NCBI GenBank assembly: GCA_035279525.1
Contig: DATEHQ010000168.1
Coordinates: 1-48,773, forward strand
DNA from: DATEHQ01 sp035279525
GTDB taxonomy: Bacteria > Chloroflexota > Dormibacteria > Dormibacterales > Dormibacteraceae
DNA length: 48,773 nucleotides
Direction: 5' to 3'
Both the position numbers and the translations under genes were made by a program. Below, piece after piece: positions 1 through 7,142 of the stretch. The notes under the pieces were generated by a model, which worked only from the letters and a program-made list of their open reading frames with translations, did no database searches and was not told where the DNA came from. How positions within the stretch are numbered: position 1 is the stretch's first letter; every line of letters starts with the position of its first letter.

Positions 1-310
1 GGGCCGCCGTGATCAGCTCGAAGCCGCTGGACGCGGCCAGCTCGAGCACCGCAGTCTTGCCATCGTCGATGAGCCCGAAGGACGCAAGGACGACGTCCCC
101 GAGCGGCCCTTCGACGTTGACCCATTGGAACGTGCCCCGATGCGCCGTGACCAGCGCCTCGACGGTGCCATCGCCGCCGTCTGCGACCGGGACTTCGACC
201 ACTTCCGCGTCCGGTACTACCTGGTGCACGCCGGTCGCGATCGCCCGAGCCGCCTGCGTCGCGGACAGGCTGCCTTTGAAGGAGTTGGGCGCTATGACAA
301 TTTTTAGCAC
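1..310 (-). CDS. garK: Glycerate 2-kinase, N-terminal part (cut by window edge)
   Basis: Only the first ~103 residues are present; the gene runs off the left end. Reading from a GTG at 310, the protein opens MLKIVIAPNSFKGSLSATQA and continues with PVADGGDGTVEAL and ELAASSGFELITA. The APNSFKGSLSA opening and the ADGGDGT motif are hallmarks of the GarK/GlxK glycerate kinase family (ATP + D-glycerate to phosphoglycerate, cytoplasmic). A purine-rich GGGGGAGG lies about 12 bases upstream of the GTG, supporting this start. It is in the same direction as ilvE, 144 bases downstream of it, so co-transcription is possible. Which phosphoglycerate (2- or 3-) is made cannot be told from this fragment. Confidence 0.9.
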   Translation of the reverse strand, partial: MLKIVIAPNSFKGSLSATQAARAIATGVHQVVPDAEVVEVPVADGGDGTVEALVTAHRGTFQWVNVEGPLGDVVLASFGLIDDGKTAVLELAASSGFELITAA

Positions 311-391
311 GGGTGAGGCAGGCCTCCCCCGTGACACCCCCTCCGAGACCGACCACGCTGGGTTGTGCCTGGCAGGTGGACGCCTGGTGAC

Positions 392-410
392 GGCCGGAAT
401 GAATCCGGCC
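392..410. terminator. Hairpin between ilvE and garK
   Basis: A perfect 7-bp stem (GGCCGGA / TCCGGCC) with a 5-base loop sits in the 144-base gap between the two leftward genes. No U-run follows on the minus strand, so it is a weak or partial terminator at best, or an mRNA-stabilising hairpin at the ilvE 3' end. Confidence 0.3.
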
Positions 411-454
411 TGCTTGCGCCCCCCGTCTTCACTTGATCACAATTTGGCGCCAGA

Positions 455-1423
455 TCAGAAGACGGGAATCGTCCAATCCTTGTGCTTGGCCGACTCTCCG
501 CGAACAGCGCCGAAGTACATCGATTGGAGCTCCTGCGTGAACTCGCCCACGCGGCCGTCGCCGATGACGCGGCGGTCCACCTCGACCACCGGCGAGATCT
601 GCGCCCCCGTGCCGCACAGCAGCAGCTCGTCGCAGGTGTAGAGCTCGGTCCGATCGATGCTGCGCTCGACCACGGGCAGTCCGAGCTCGTCCTTGATCAC
701 CTTCATCAGCAGCAGCCGCGTGACGCCTTCGAGGATGTCATCGGTGACAGGCGGCGTGACGAAGACGCCGTCCTTGAGCATGAACAGGTTTTCCGCCGAG
801 CCCTCGGACACGTGCCCCTCCACGTCGAGCACGATCGCCTCGTCGTAACCAGCCTCCACCGCCTCCGACTTGGCGAGCGCCGACTGCGCGTAGGAGCCGG
901 TGATCTTGGCCCGCGCGGGCAGCGACTGGTCGGGCACCCGGCGCCACGTGCTGACCATGCACTTGATGCCGGACTCGATGTCGACGTACTGGCCGAACGG
1001 GATGGCGTAGATGAAGAAGTCGTGCTGCAGGTTGTGAAGGCGAACGCCGATCTCTTCGCTCGACGTGTACAGGAGGGGTCGCACGTAAACGTCTGATTTG
1101 AAGCCGTTGCGGCGGAGCAGCTCAACGGTGAAGTTGACCAGCTCCTCCGTCGTGTGCGGGAGGCGCATTCGCATCACGTTTGCGGAGTGCTTCATGCGCT
1201 CGTAGTGCGCCACCGGCTGGAGCAGAAACAGCTGCTCGGCCTTCGCGTTCCAGTAAGCGCGAATGCCTTCGAACACGCCCGTGCCGTAGTGAAGGGCGTG
1301 AGTCATGAGGCCGAGCCTCACGTCGTTGTAGCGGGCGAAGTCGCCATCGTGGAAAACCCATGTGTTGGGGTGCGCCGCGGCGGTCTTCTTCGCGGCGGCC
1401 TTCGATCTCGTGTCCACGCCCAT
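455..1423 (-). CDS. ilvE: Branched-chain amino acid aminotransferase (class IV, PLP)
   Basis: 322-residue fold-type IV aminotransferase that interconverts Leu/Ile/Val and their 2-oxo acids with glutamate/2-oxoglutarate. Visible family features: HYGTGVFEGIRAY near the N-terminus, ARAKITGSYAQSALAK, which contains the PLP lysine, EGHVSEGSAENLFMLKDG, and DELLLCGTGAQISPVVEVD near the C-terminus. Length and order match bacterial IlvE. The ATG at 1423 (MGVDTRSKAAAKK) is preferred over the longer open frame to 1471, whose first 16 residues are unlike the family. No good Shine-Dalgarno precedes it; a TACACT box 8 bases upstream would fit a leaderless or very short-leader transcript (inference). D-amino acid transaminase is the main alternative but fits less well. 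Confidence 0.93.
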   Translation of the reverse strand: MGVDTRSKAAAKKTAAAHPNTWVFHDGDFARYNDVRLGLMTHALHYGTGVFEGIRAYWNAKAEQLFLLQPVAHYERMKHSANVMRMRLPHTTEELVNFTVELLRRNGFKSDVYVRPLLYTSSEEIGVRLHNLQHDFFIYAIPFGQYVDIESGIKCMVSTWRRVPDQSLPARAKITGSYAQSALAKSEAVEAGYDEAIVLDVEGHVSEGSAENLFMLKDGVFVTPPVTDDILEGVTRLLLMKVIKDELGLPVVERSIDRTELYTCDELLLCGTGAQISPVVEVDRRVIGDGRVGEFTQELQSMYFGAVRGESAKHKDWTIPVF

Positions 1424-1494
1424 CTGAGCTAAGTGTATTCGGACAACGGCCGGCCAACCTGCATGACCCACCCTGGTTCTGTTATGAATCCGGC

Positions 1495-1875
1495 ATGAGC
1501 CTGTACGGCATCATCGCCGACCTCCGACGCGAGCATTCGACGCCGGCTGCGCTCGAGACGCTCGACGTGGTCGTCGCCGAGCTCGGTAAGACGCGCGACA
1601 ACCTGAAGGAGGCGCTGGTCAACCTCGAAGGCAGGCCGCTCCCACCCGGCGGCAAGGAGATCGTCGACCAGCTGACGGCCCGGGCGAAAGAACAGGATGT
1701 CTACGACCTGGACTACGGCCCGGATCCCTACGACCGGCCTCCTGTCGAAGCGCTCGACGAGGGCACGGCCGGGATCGGCGCCCTCCTCGCCGTCTCCTCG
1801 ATCGTCGGCATCATCCTGGCCATCGTGGCGGCCGCCGCCGGCATCAACGCGATCTTCAACACCAGCGGTGGCTGA
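1495..1875 (+). CDS. Small protein with C-terminal membrane anchor, unknown
   Basis: 126 residues, not recognised. The N-terminal ~90 residues are hydrophilic and helical (HSTPAALETLDVVVAELGKT region), followed by a single strong hydrophobic segment, about residues 93-120 (GIGALLAVSSIVGIILAIVA), and a few polar residues. This suggests a tail-anchored protein with its bulk in the cytoplasm. The ATG at 1495 is chosen because the upstream part of the open frame lies in the ilvE promoter region. Its stop overlaps the yajQ GTG start by 8 bases, so the two are probably co-translated. Confidence 0.6.
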   Translation: MSLYGIIADLRREHSTPAALETLDVVVAELGKTRDNLKEALVNLEGRPLPPGGKEIVDQLTARAKEQDVYDLDYGPDPYDRPPVEALDEGTAGIGALLAVSSIVGIILAIVAAAAGINAIFNTSGG

Positions 1876-2359
1876 GTACTCGTTCGACGTCGTCTCGGAG
1901 TTCGATCCGGCCGAGCTCACGAACGCGCTCGACCAGGCGCGGCGTGAGGTCGCGACCCGCTTCGACTTCAAGGACACGGCCACGATCTACGACCGGCGCG
2001 ACGGCACGATCCTGGTGGAGTCGGCGAGCGAGGAGCGGGCACGCGCCGCGCTGCAGGTGCTGCGCGAGAAAGCGGCACGACGCCAGATCTCTCCGAAGCT
2101 TTTCAAGGCCGGCGACGCGAAGACAGTCGGCAAGGGCCGCGGCCAGATCGAGATCGCGCTCAACGCCGGTATCTCCGACGACCTGGCGCGAGACCTACGG
2201 AAGCGGATCCAGAACGTGAGCCCCAAGGTCCAGGTCCGCATCCAGGGCGATCAGCTGCGCGTCGCGGGCAAGGACAAGGACACCCTGCAGCTCGTGATCA
2301 AGGCGCTGCGTGAGGCCGAGGACATCCCCGTCCCCCTGCAGTTCACCAACTACAGGTAA
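1868..2359 (+). CDS. yajQ: YajQ-family nucleotide-binding protein
   Basis: 163 residues, exactly the usual YajQ length. Opens MAEYSFDVVSEFDPAELTNA and contains EVATRFDFKDTATIYD, GDAKTVGKGRGQ, SPKVQVRIQGDQLRVAGKDK and ends DIPVPLQFTNYR, all typical of the UPF0234/YajQ family of two tandem RNP-like folds. Members bind nucleotides or RNA, and some bind cyclic di-GMP; the ligand here cannot be read from sequence. The GTG at 1868 is fixed by the conserved N-terminus and overlaps the preceding gene. hisA follows after 4 bases, placing YajQ at the head of a short coupled chain. Confidence 0.93.
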   Translation: MAEYSFDVVSEFDPAELTNALDQARREVATRFDFKDTATIYDRRDGTILVESASEERARAALQVLREKAARRQISPKLFKAGDAKTVGKGRGQIEIALNAGISDDLARDLRKRIQNVSPKVQVRIQGDQLRVAGKDKDTLQLVIKALREAEDIPVPLQFTNYR

Positions 2360-2363
2360 GCGC

Positions 2364-3068
2364 CTGCTCGTAATCCCGGCCATCGACCTCCTGGGAGGAC
2401 GCTGCGTGCGCCTCGTGAAAGGCGACTACGAGCACCCGACCATCTACGCGGACGATCCACTCGAGGTGGCGCAGGAGTTCGCGGCGGCGGGCGCGCGACG
2501 GCTGCACGTGGTGGACCTTGACGCCGCGAGGGGGAGCGGGCAGAACAGGGACCTGATCCAGGACATCGTGCGGAACGCCGCGCTCGAGGTGCAGGTCGCC
2601 GGGGGCGTCCGCTCGAAAGAGGAGGTCGCGATTCTGCTCGACGCCGGCGCCAGCGCCGTGGTGATGGGCACGGCAGCCGTGCGCAACCCTCGGCTGCTGG
2701 AGCGATGCGCGCACAGCCATCCGCGCCAGGTGCTCGCGGCGCTCGACGTCCGCGACGACAGGGCGGCGGTGAGCGGCTGGACGGAAACAGAGCCCGTCTT
2801 GATCGGTGCTCTCGTCGGCCGGTGGGACGGTCTGCCGCTCGGTGGGGTCATCCTCACGTCCATCGACCGCGACGGCACCATGACCGGGCCCGACCTCGGC
2901 ACCCTCGGCCGGGTCCGTCGCATGACCGGGCTGGACCTCCAGTACTCGGGCGGCGTCTCTTCGATGGACGACCTTGCGAAGGTCGCCGCCGCGGGCGCGC
3001 AGGGCGTCGTCCTCGGGAAGGCGATTTACGAGGGGCGGATCAAGCTGGAAGATGCTTTTGCGAAATGA
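2364..3068 (+). CDS. hisA: ProFAR isomerase HisA (possibly PriA-like), CTG start
   Basis: (beta/alpha)8-barrel of 234 residues. The N-terminal phosphate/catalytic motif is VIPAIDLLGGRCVRL (catalytic Asp in AID), the second half has LAALDVRDDRAAVSGW (second catalytic Asp) and YSGGVSSMDDL. It isomerises ProFAR to PRFAR in histidine synthesis. The conserved start MLVIPAID is obtained only if CTG at 2364 initiates; the nearest in-frame alternative, GTG at 2310, would add 18 residues encoded inside yajQ. An AGGT lies about 8 bases upstream of the CTG. Its stop overlaps the next start as ATGA. No other his gene is nearby. Whether it also performs the TrpF reaction, as actinobacterial PriA does, cannot be decided. 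Confidence 0.9.
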   Translation: MLVIPAIDLLGGRCVRLVKGDYEHPTIYADDPLEVAQEFAAAGARRLHVVDLDAARGSGQNRDLIQDIVRNAALEVQVAGGVRSKEEVAILLDAGASAVVMGTAAVRNPRLLERCAHSHPRQVLAALDVRDDRAAVSGWTETEPVLIGALVGRWDGLPLGGVILTSIDRDGTMTGPDLGTLGRVRRMTGLDLQYSGGVSSMDDLAKVAAAGAQGVVLGKAIYEGRIKLEDAFAK

Positions 3069-3457
3069 AGTGGATCTGCGTCCTCGTGGTGGCCATCGTG
3101 CTCGTCGCCTGCGGCGGCCGCGACCAGCCTGACGACCAGGCCCTGCACCAGGACCTGGTCGACGACACGAGCGGCGCCGAGGTGACGTTCGACGCCACGG
3201 TGATCAGCAGCCCGGTCGAATCAGGCGGGCACGAGCGTTTCGAGGTGAAGGCGACGACCGGCGAGCTGCTCGAGATCGACCACAACACCGACCTCGCCCA
3301 GGCCGTGCCGATTCACACCGGGGACCACCTCGTGATCCATGGTCAGCTCTACATCGACCCAGGTCCGCGTTTCGGAGTGCACTGCACCCACGCGGCCACC
3401 TCGAGCGGATGTCCAGTGCCGGGCTGGATCGAATTCGACAACAATTACTACGAGTGA
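3065..3457 (+). CDS. DUF3465-like lipoprotein
   Basis: 130 residues. Hydrophobic signal peptide with lipobox LVAC (lipidated Cys at residue 16, followed by GGRDQPDD), so an exported lipoprotein. The mature domain reads TVISSPVESGGHERFEVKAT, EIDHNTDLA, GDHLVIHGQLYID and GWIEFDNNYYE. This is the pattern I associate with DUF3465, an OB-like small domain of unknown function with HNxDLA and a GW near the end; the assignment is from memory of the family. ATG overlaps the hisA stop (ATGA), and its own stop overlaps the next start (GTGA), so translation is likely coupled along the chain. Confidence 0.75.
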   Translation: MKWICVLVVAIVLVACGGRDQPDDQALHQDLVDDTSGAEVTFDATVISSPVESGGHERFEVKATTGELLEIDHNTDLAQAVPIHTGDHLVIHGQLYIDPGPRFGVHCTHAATSSGCPVPGWIEFDNNYYE

Positions 3458-3612
3458 GCAGGTCAAGCCGCCCCAGGCCGTCCAGCTTTTTCGCCAACCT
3501 CGGCGCCGGGCCGTACAACCCCATCCAACGGGTGCGCCTCATCGTCACCAACATCGGGAGAAAGACGGGCGGCGAGGGATGCTGCGGCCACTACGGCGAG
3601 CCCGGGTGTTGA
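3454..3612 (+). CDS. 52-residue Cys-rich small protein (CCGHYGEPGC end)
   Basis: GTG start overlapping the lipoprotein stop by 4 bases (GTGA). The protein is basic at the N-terminus (SRSSRPRPSSFFANLGAGPY), contains IQRVRLIVTNIGRKTGGEG and ends CCGHYGEPGC, giving three Cys and one His in the last ten residues, suited to metal or redox chemistry. I have an impression of similar tiny proteins with a CCGxYGxPGC tail in other high-GC bacteria but cannot verify it. No function is assigned. Coding evidence is the tight overlap and the Cys motif; at this length an automated caller could drop it. Confidence 0.6.
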   Translation: MSRSSRPRPSSFFANLGAGPYNPIQRVRLIVTNIGRKTGGEGCCGHYGEPGC

Positions 3613-3670
3613 ATGACTCGCGACGAGGCCCGTGCGGCCGGGTTACTTCACCAGGACTGAGTAGGACTCC

Positions 3671-4426
3671 TCAGCCGGACTTTCTGGTCTTGCGCGCCAC
3701 CTTCCACGCCGCGGCCTGCGCCACCGGCCGGACCACGATCTCGTCGATGTCGACATGGGGCGGCCGCGTGACGGCGAACACGATGCAGTCGGCAATGTCC
3801 TCCGCGGTGAGCGGCTTCAGGCCCTCGTAGACCGCCTTCGCAGCCTTGCGGTCCCCGTGAAAACGGACGAGGCTGAACTCCGTCTCCACCAGCCCGGGAT
3901 CGATCTCCGTGACGCGGATGGGCTCGCCGTTCAGCTCGAGCCTGAGCGTCCGATTGATCGCCCGCACGGCGTGCTTGACCGCCGTGTACCCCGCGCCACC
4001 GGCGTAGGTCTCGAACGATGCGATCGAGGCCAGGTTCACGATGTGGCCGTGCTTGGCCTTGCGCAGCATCGGCAGGCATGCGCGTGTCATGAACATGAGC
4101 CCGAGGACGTTCGTCTTCCACATTCCGATCCATTCCTCGTCGACGGCCTGCGCGACCGGGTTCAACCCGAGCGCGCCTCCCGCATTGTTCACCAGCACGT
4201 CGATGTGCCCGAATTGCTTCGACACCTCGCGCACGAACGCGTTGACGCTCTTCGTGTCGGTGACGTCGAGCTCCAGCGCCACGCCTTCCTCGCCGGCGAC
4301 GCGGCGCAATCGCTCCAGCCGGCGCGCGCCGACGACGATCTGGTAGCCATGGCGGCCGAGCGCGATCGCAGTCGCGGCACCGATGCCTGAGGAAGCGCCC
4401 GTGATGACCGCGACAGGCTGCGCCAT
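3671..4426 (-). CDS. Short-chain dehydrogenase/reductase (YdfG-like)
   Basis: 251-residue classical SDR with a Rossmann fold: VITGASSGIGAATAIALG (nucleotide-binding glycine motif, TGxxxGxG), DVLVNNAGGA (NNAG), catalytic Ser in IVNLASIASFETY and the catalytic pair YTAVKHAV (YxxxK). VVGARRLERL after strand 2 points to NADP(H). Substrate unknown; the closest general type is the YdfG/serine-3-dehydrogenase-like group (inference). ATG at 4426 is preferred over GTG at 4444 because AGGGG sits 6-7 bases upstream of it. A sigma-70-like promoter lies just upstream. Confidence 0.88.
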   Translation of the reverse strand: MAQPVAVITGASSGIGAATAIALGRHGYQIVVGARRLERLRRVAGEEGVALELDVTDTKSVNAFVREVSKQFGHIDVLVNNAGGALGLNPVAQAVDEEWIGMWKTNVLGLMFMTRACLPMLRKAKHGHIVNLASIASFETYAGGAGYTAVKHAVRAINRTLRLELNGEPIRVTEIDPGLVETEFSLVRFHGDRKAAKAVYEGLKPLTAEDIADCIVFAVTRPPHVDIDEIVVRPVAQAAAWKVARKTRKSG

Positions 4427-4447
4427 GGTCGGCCCCTGGTCCACTCC

Positions 4448-4476
4448 TATATGAATGACGTCCGACGACCCGTCAA
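4448..4476 (-). promoter_or_regulatory. Probable sigma-70-type promoter of the SDR gene
   Basis: On the minus strand a TTGACG box (4471-4476) is followed after exactly 17 bases by CATATA (4448-4453). A start about 7 bases downstream would give a ~15-base leader containing the AGGGG ribosome-binding site of the SDR gene. Confidence 0.5.
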
Positions 4477-4494
4477 AGCGTACCCTAGGAAAAA

Positions 4495-4962
4495 ATGCTC
4501 GAGGCGCTGGTGGGAACGGTGGTCGGCCTGTTGATCATCGCCGGCGTGCTCATCCTGATCGGCCCGTCCAACCTGCGTGACCTCCTGCGACGCGCGCGCT
4601 CGATCCAGCGACCCACCAGAGTCCCCGCGGTCTTCCAGGCCGCGGGCCCTCGCGAGCTCGCCGCCCCTGGCCTGAACCCCAAAACCCAGCGTGTGCTGGT
4701 TGGCGCCGCACGGCTCGCGACCTGGCTCCGCTCGCACAGCCACGACGACCTCGCGCGCGAGCTCCGAGGCGCGGCGGCGAGGATGACCGCAAACGAGCCG
4801 GCCGGCCTCTACGCGATGCAGACCCTGCTGCGCAAGGTGAAGTCGGTCGGGGCAGGCGACACAGCCTCACAGGAGCGACTCGCCACGCTCGCCAACGAGC
4901 TGCGCGTCGCCGTGCAGGACCGCTTCGAGCAGCTCGAGCTGCTCCCATTCAAGAAGCCCTGA
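4495..4962 (+). CDS. Single-pass membrane protein, unknown
   Basis: 155 residues. One N-terminal hydrophobic segment (about residues 4-23, LVGTVVGLLIIAGVLILIGP), then a basic stretch (RDLLRRARSIQRP) that would hold the rest in the cytoplasm, then an alpha-helical soluble part rich in Ala/Leu/Arg/Glu. The N-terminus faintly resembles a TatA-like anchor (GPSNLRDLLRRARS), but there is no following FG motif or typical amphipathic helix, so I do not call it TatA. The ATG at 4495 follows AGGAAAAA. Its stop overlaps a CTG that starts the RidA-like gene (CTGA). Confidence 0.6.
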   Translation: MLEALVGTVVGLLIIAGVLILIGPSNLRDLLRRARSIQRPTRVPAVFQAAGPRELAAPGLNPKTQRVLVGAARLATWLRSHSHDDLARELRGAAARMTANEPAGLYAMQTLLRKVKSVGAGDTASQERLATLANELRVAVQDRFEQLELLPFKKP

Positions 4963-5357
4963 CGAGCCTCGACCGAAAGCGCGTCAGCTCCGGGTCGCCC
5001 TTCGAGAAACCTTTCGGCTACTGCCGCGCCATGCGTGTCGGCGACCGGATCCTGGTCGCGGGCACGGCGCCGGTCTGGCCCGATGGATCCGTGAAATCGA
5101 GCGCCTACGACCAGGCCAAGCGGTGCTTCGAGATCATCGACGCGGCCCTGAAGGAGCTCGGCGGGTCGCTCGACGACGTGGTCCGCACGCGCATGTTCGT
5201 GACCGGCCTCAGCTACGTCGACGACGTGGGCAGGGCCCACGGCGAGGCCATGGCCAACGCCCGGCCCGTGGCGACCATGGTCGTGGTCAAAGAGCTCATC
5301 GATCTCCGCTGGTGCGTCGAGATCGAGGTCGAAGCGATCGCTACTCCCTCGACCTAG
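4959..5357 (+). CDS. RidA/YjgF-like protein, CTG start
   Basis: 132 residues if read from CTG at 4959, which overlaps the previous stop as CTGA. The family-type N-terminus SSGSPFEKPFGYCRA lies upstream of the first ATG (5031, inside the conserved region), and there is no ATG/GTG/TTG in frame between 4959 and it, so CTG initiation best preserves the fold. Downstream VGDRILVAGTAPVWPDG, ALKELGGSLDDVVRTRMFVT and ARPVATMVVV are RidA-like; canonical RidA deaminates reactive enamine/imine intermediates. The canonical C-terminal ExxAV pocket motif is replaced by VEIEVEAIA, so activity may differ. It converges with, and overlaps by 17 bases, the SRPBCC gene. Confidence 0.8.
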   Translation: MTSLDRKRVSSGSPFEKPFGYCRAMRVGDRILVAGTAPVWPDGSVKSSAYDQAKRCFEIIDAALKELGGSLDDVVRTRMFVTGLSYVDDVGRAHGEAMANARPVATMVVVKELIDLRWCVEIEVEAIATPST

Positions 5358-5823
5358 CCGGCGCTTTCGGCCGTGGCCCCTTTCCAGACTCTATGTATCG
5401 CTTCAGGGATTCCATGTTCTTGTGGATGCCCGCGGCGTACTGCGGTCCCAGCAGGCCGCCGGCGAACCGGAGCAGCCCTGTCAGCCCGTAATCCATCTCG
5501 TACACCAGCCTGGTGGCGCCGTCCTTCTTCTGCGTGTAGGTGTAGCTCCACGTCCCCTTCAACGGTCCCTTGACGAACCGGCCCGCGCACTTTTTCGGCT
5601 TGGCCCACACATCCTGCTCGACCTCGAGCTCGACCTTGTGGCCACCAGGCAGGGCGAGCCGGTACCTGTACCTGGTGCCCTTGCCCGGAGGGCCGTCATC
5701 CAGCTTCTCCACCCTCTCGAGGAATGTCGACCATTTCGGCGCGTTCTTCACGTCCTCGGCGACCACCGACCATACCCGCTCGGCCGGCGCGTTGATCTCC
5801 ACCACCTCGCGAAGCCTGGCCAC
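5341..5823 (-). CDS. SRPBCC (START-like/polyketide cyclase-type) protein
   Basis: 160 residues with the SRPBCC pattern: VVEINAPAERVWSVVAED near the N-terminus, a central KVELEVEQDVW and TWSYTYTQKKDGATRLVYEM, and a C-terminal helix IHKNMESLKRYIE. Such helix-grip folds bind hydrophobic ligands; ligand unknown. GTG start at 5823. A short gap of 26 bases separates it from the divergent MFS gene, so the two probably share a compact promoter region. Confidence 0.75.
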   Translation of the reverse strand: MARLREVVEINAPAERVWSVVAEDVKNAPKWSTFLERVEKLDDGPPGKGTRYRYRLALPGGHKVELEVEQDVWAKPKKCAGRFVKGPLKGTWSYTYTQKKDGATRLVYEMDYGLTGLLRFAGGLLGPQYAAGIHKNMESLKRYIESGKGPRPKAPARSRE

Positions 5824-5849
5824 ACTGCGATGATCGCATCACTCACCAC

Positions 5850-7142
5850 ATGGTCGACGTAGCACCCGCGCGCATGTTGGGCGCGCTCCGCCACCGCAAC
5901 TACCGCCTCTTCCTGACCGGCCAGATCATCTCGACGGTCGGCACGTGGATGCAGAGCGTCGCGATGCCCTGGCTGGCGCTGGAGCTGACCCACAGCGGCC
6001 TGCTGGTCGGCCTCGTGCTGGCGACCCAGTTCCTTCCGGTCCTGATCGGCAGCCCCTTCGGCGGCATCGTCGCCGACCGCTTCCGCAAGCGAAACGTGCT
6101 GATGGTCACGCAGTGCCTCTTCACGCTGCCTTCGTTCGCGCTCTTCGCGCTCACGGCGACAGGGCACGTCCAGTACTGGATGGTCCTCGCCGCCGCCTTC
6201 ACGGCCGGCACGATCAACCTGTTCGACGTCCCATGCCGCCAGGCGTTCGTGGTCGAGATGGTCGGCAAGCAGGACCTGATGAACGCGATCGCTCTCAACT
6301 CGTCGGTGTTCAACGCCGCCGCGGTCGTCGGGCCGGCAGTGGCCGGTGTGCTGATCGCCGTCGCGGGCGTGCCCATCTGCTTCCTTGCCAACTCGGTCAG
6401 CTACCTCGCGGCGGTCGTCGCGCTGCTGCTCATGCGTGACCTGCCGATGATCGTCCAGGAAAGGCGCGAAGTGCACTGGACCGCGCGCATCGTCGAGGGC
6501 GCAGCCTATGCCAGGCGCGAGCCGGTGGTCGGTCTGCTCCTCGTCGCGGTCGCCGTCTTCTCGCTTTTCGCGATGAACCGGCTGACGCTCATCCCGCTCT
6601 TCGCCGAGCAGGTGCTCCACGTGGGCGCCCAGGGCTTCGGGTTCCTCATCGGGTCGATGGGCCTCGGCGCAATGACGGGAGCGCTGACGCTGGCCTTCTT
6701 TCCGCAGCTGGGCGCGGATCCGCGAAGGCAGCTCTGGATGGCGCTCATCTGGGTCGCGGCCTTGATCGAGTTCTCGATCTCACGGGTTTTCCTGCTCTCG
6801 ATGGCTGCGCTCTTCGTGGCCGGCTACTGCCAGATCTCGTTCGTGGCCGCGGCGAACAACCGCATCCAGACCTTCACGCCAGACCATCTCAGGGGTCGGG
6901 TGATGGCCCTTTACGCGCAGGCCCTGATCGGCGTGGGGCCGGTCGGCAGCACCCAGGCCGGCGCGCTGGCCACGCTTTTCGGGGCGCCCTGGGCGATGGC
7001 CATCGGGGCCGTGCTGGCGGGCTCGGTCGTGGTCGGGATCAGGCTTTTGTGGCCGGTCGTATTCGGGGCTCAGCCGACGAACACTTCGAGCGCCGCAGAG
7101 ACGGCCAGCGCCGGCACCAGCCAGCGCAACGCGCGAACGTAA
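5850..7142 (+). CDS. MFS exporter, EntS/DHA3-like
   Basis: 430 residues, about 12 membrane segments. Opens with HRNYRLFLTGQIISTVGTWM, and has the loop 2-3 motif GGIVADRFRKRNVLMVTQ (MFS motif A, G-x-x-x-D-R) and DVPCRQAFVVEMVGKQDLMN, typical of the EntS-like group of proton-driven exporters. Substrate unknown. ATG at 5850 has no clear Shine-Dalgarno. The last ~70 bases overlap the convergent ABC permease gene. The polar tail beyond residue ~408 lies in this overlap and may be a low-constraint extension. Confidence 0.88.
   Translation: MVDVAPARMLGALRHRNYRLFLTGQIISTVGTWMQSVAMPWLALELTHSGLLVGLVLATQFLPVLIGSPFGGIVADRFRKRNVLMVTQCLFTLPSFALFALTATGHVQYWMVLAAAFTAGTINLFDVPCRQAFVVEMVGKQDLMNAIALNSSVFNAAAVVGPAVAGVLIAVAGVPICFLANSVSYLAAVVALLLMRDLPMIVQERREVHWTARIVEGAAYARREPVVGLLLVAVAVFSLFAMNRLTLIPLFAEQVLHVGAQGFGFLIGSMGLGAMTGALTLAFFPQLGADPRRQLWMALIWVAALIEFSISRVFLLSMAALFVAGYCQISFVAAANNRIQTFTPDHLRGRVMALYAQALIGVGPVGSTQAGALATLFGAPWAMAIGAVLAGSVVVGIRLLWPVVFGAQPTNTSSAAETASAGTSQRNART

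Noticed and set aside
4495..4962. TatA-like translocase component
   Set aside because: One N-terminal helix followed by basic residues, but no FG hinge and no typical amphipathic helix; no tatC nearby.
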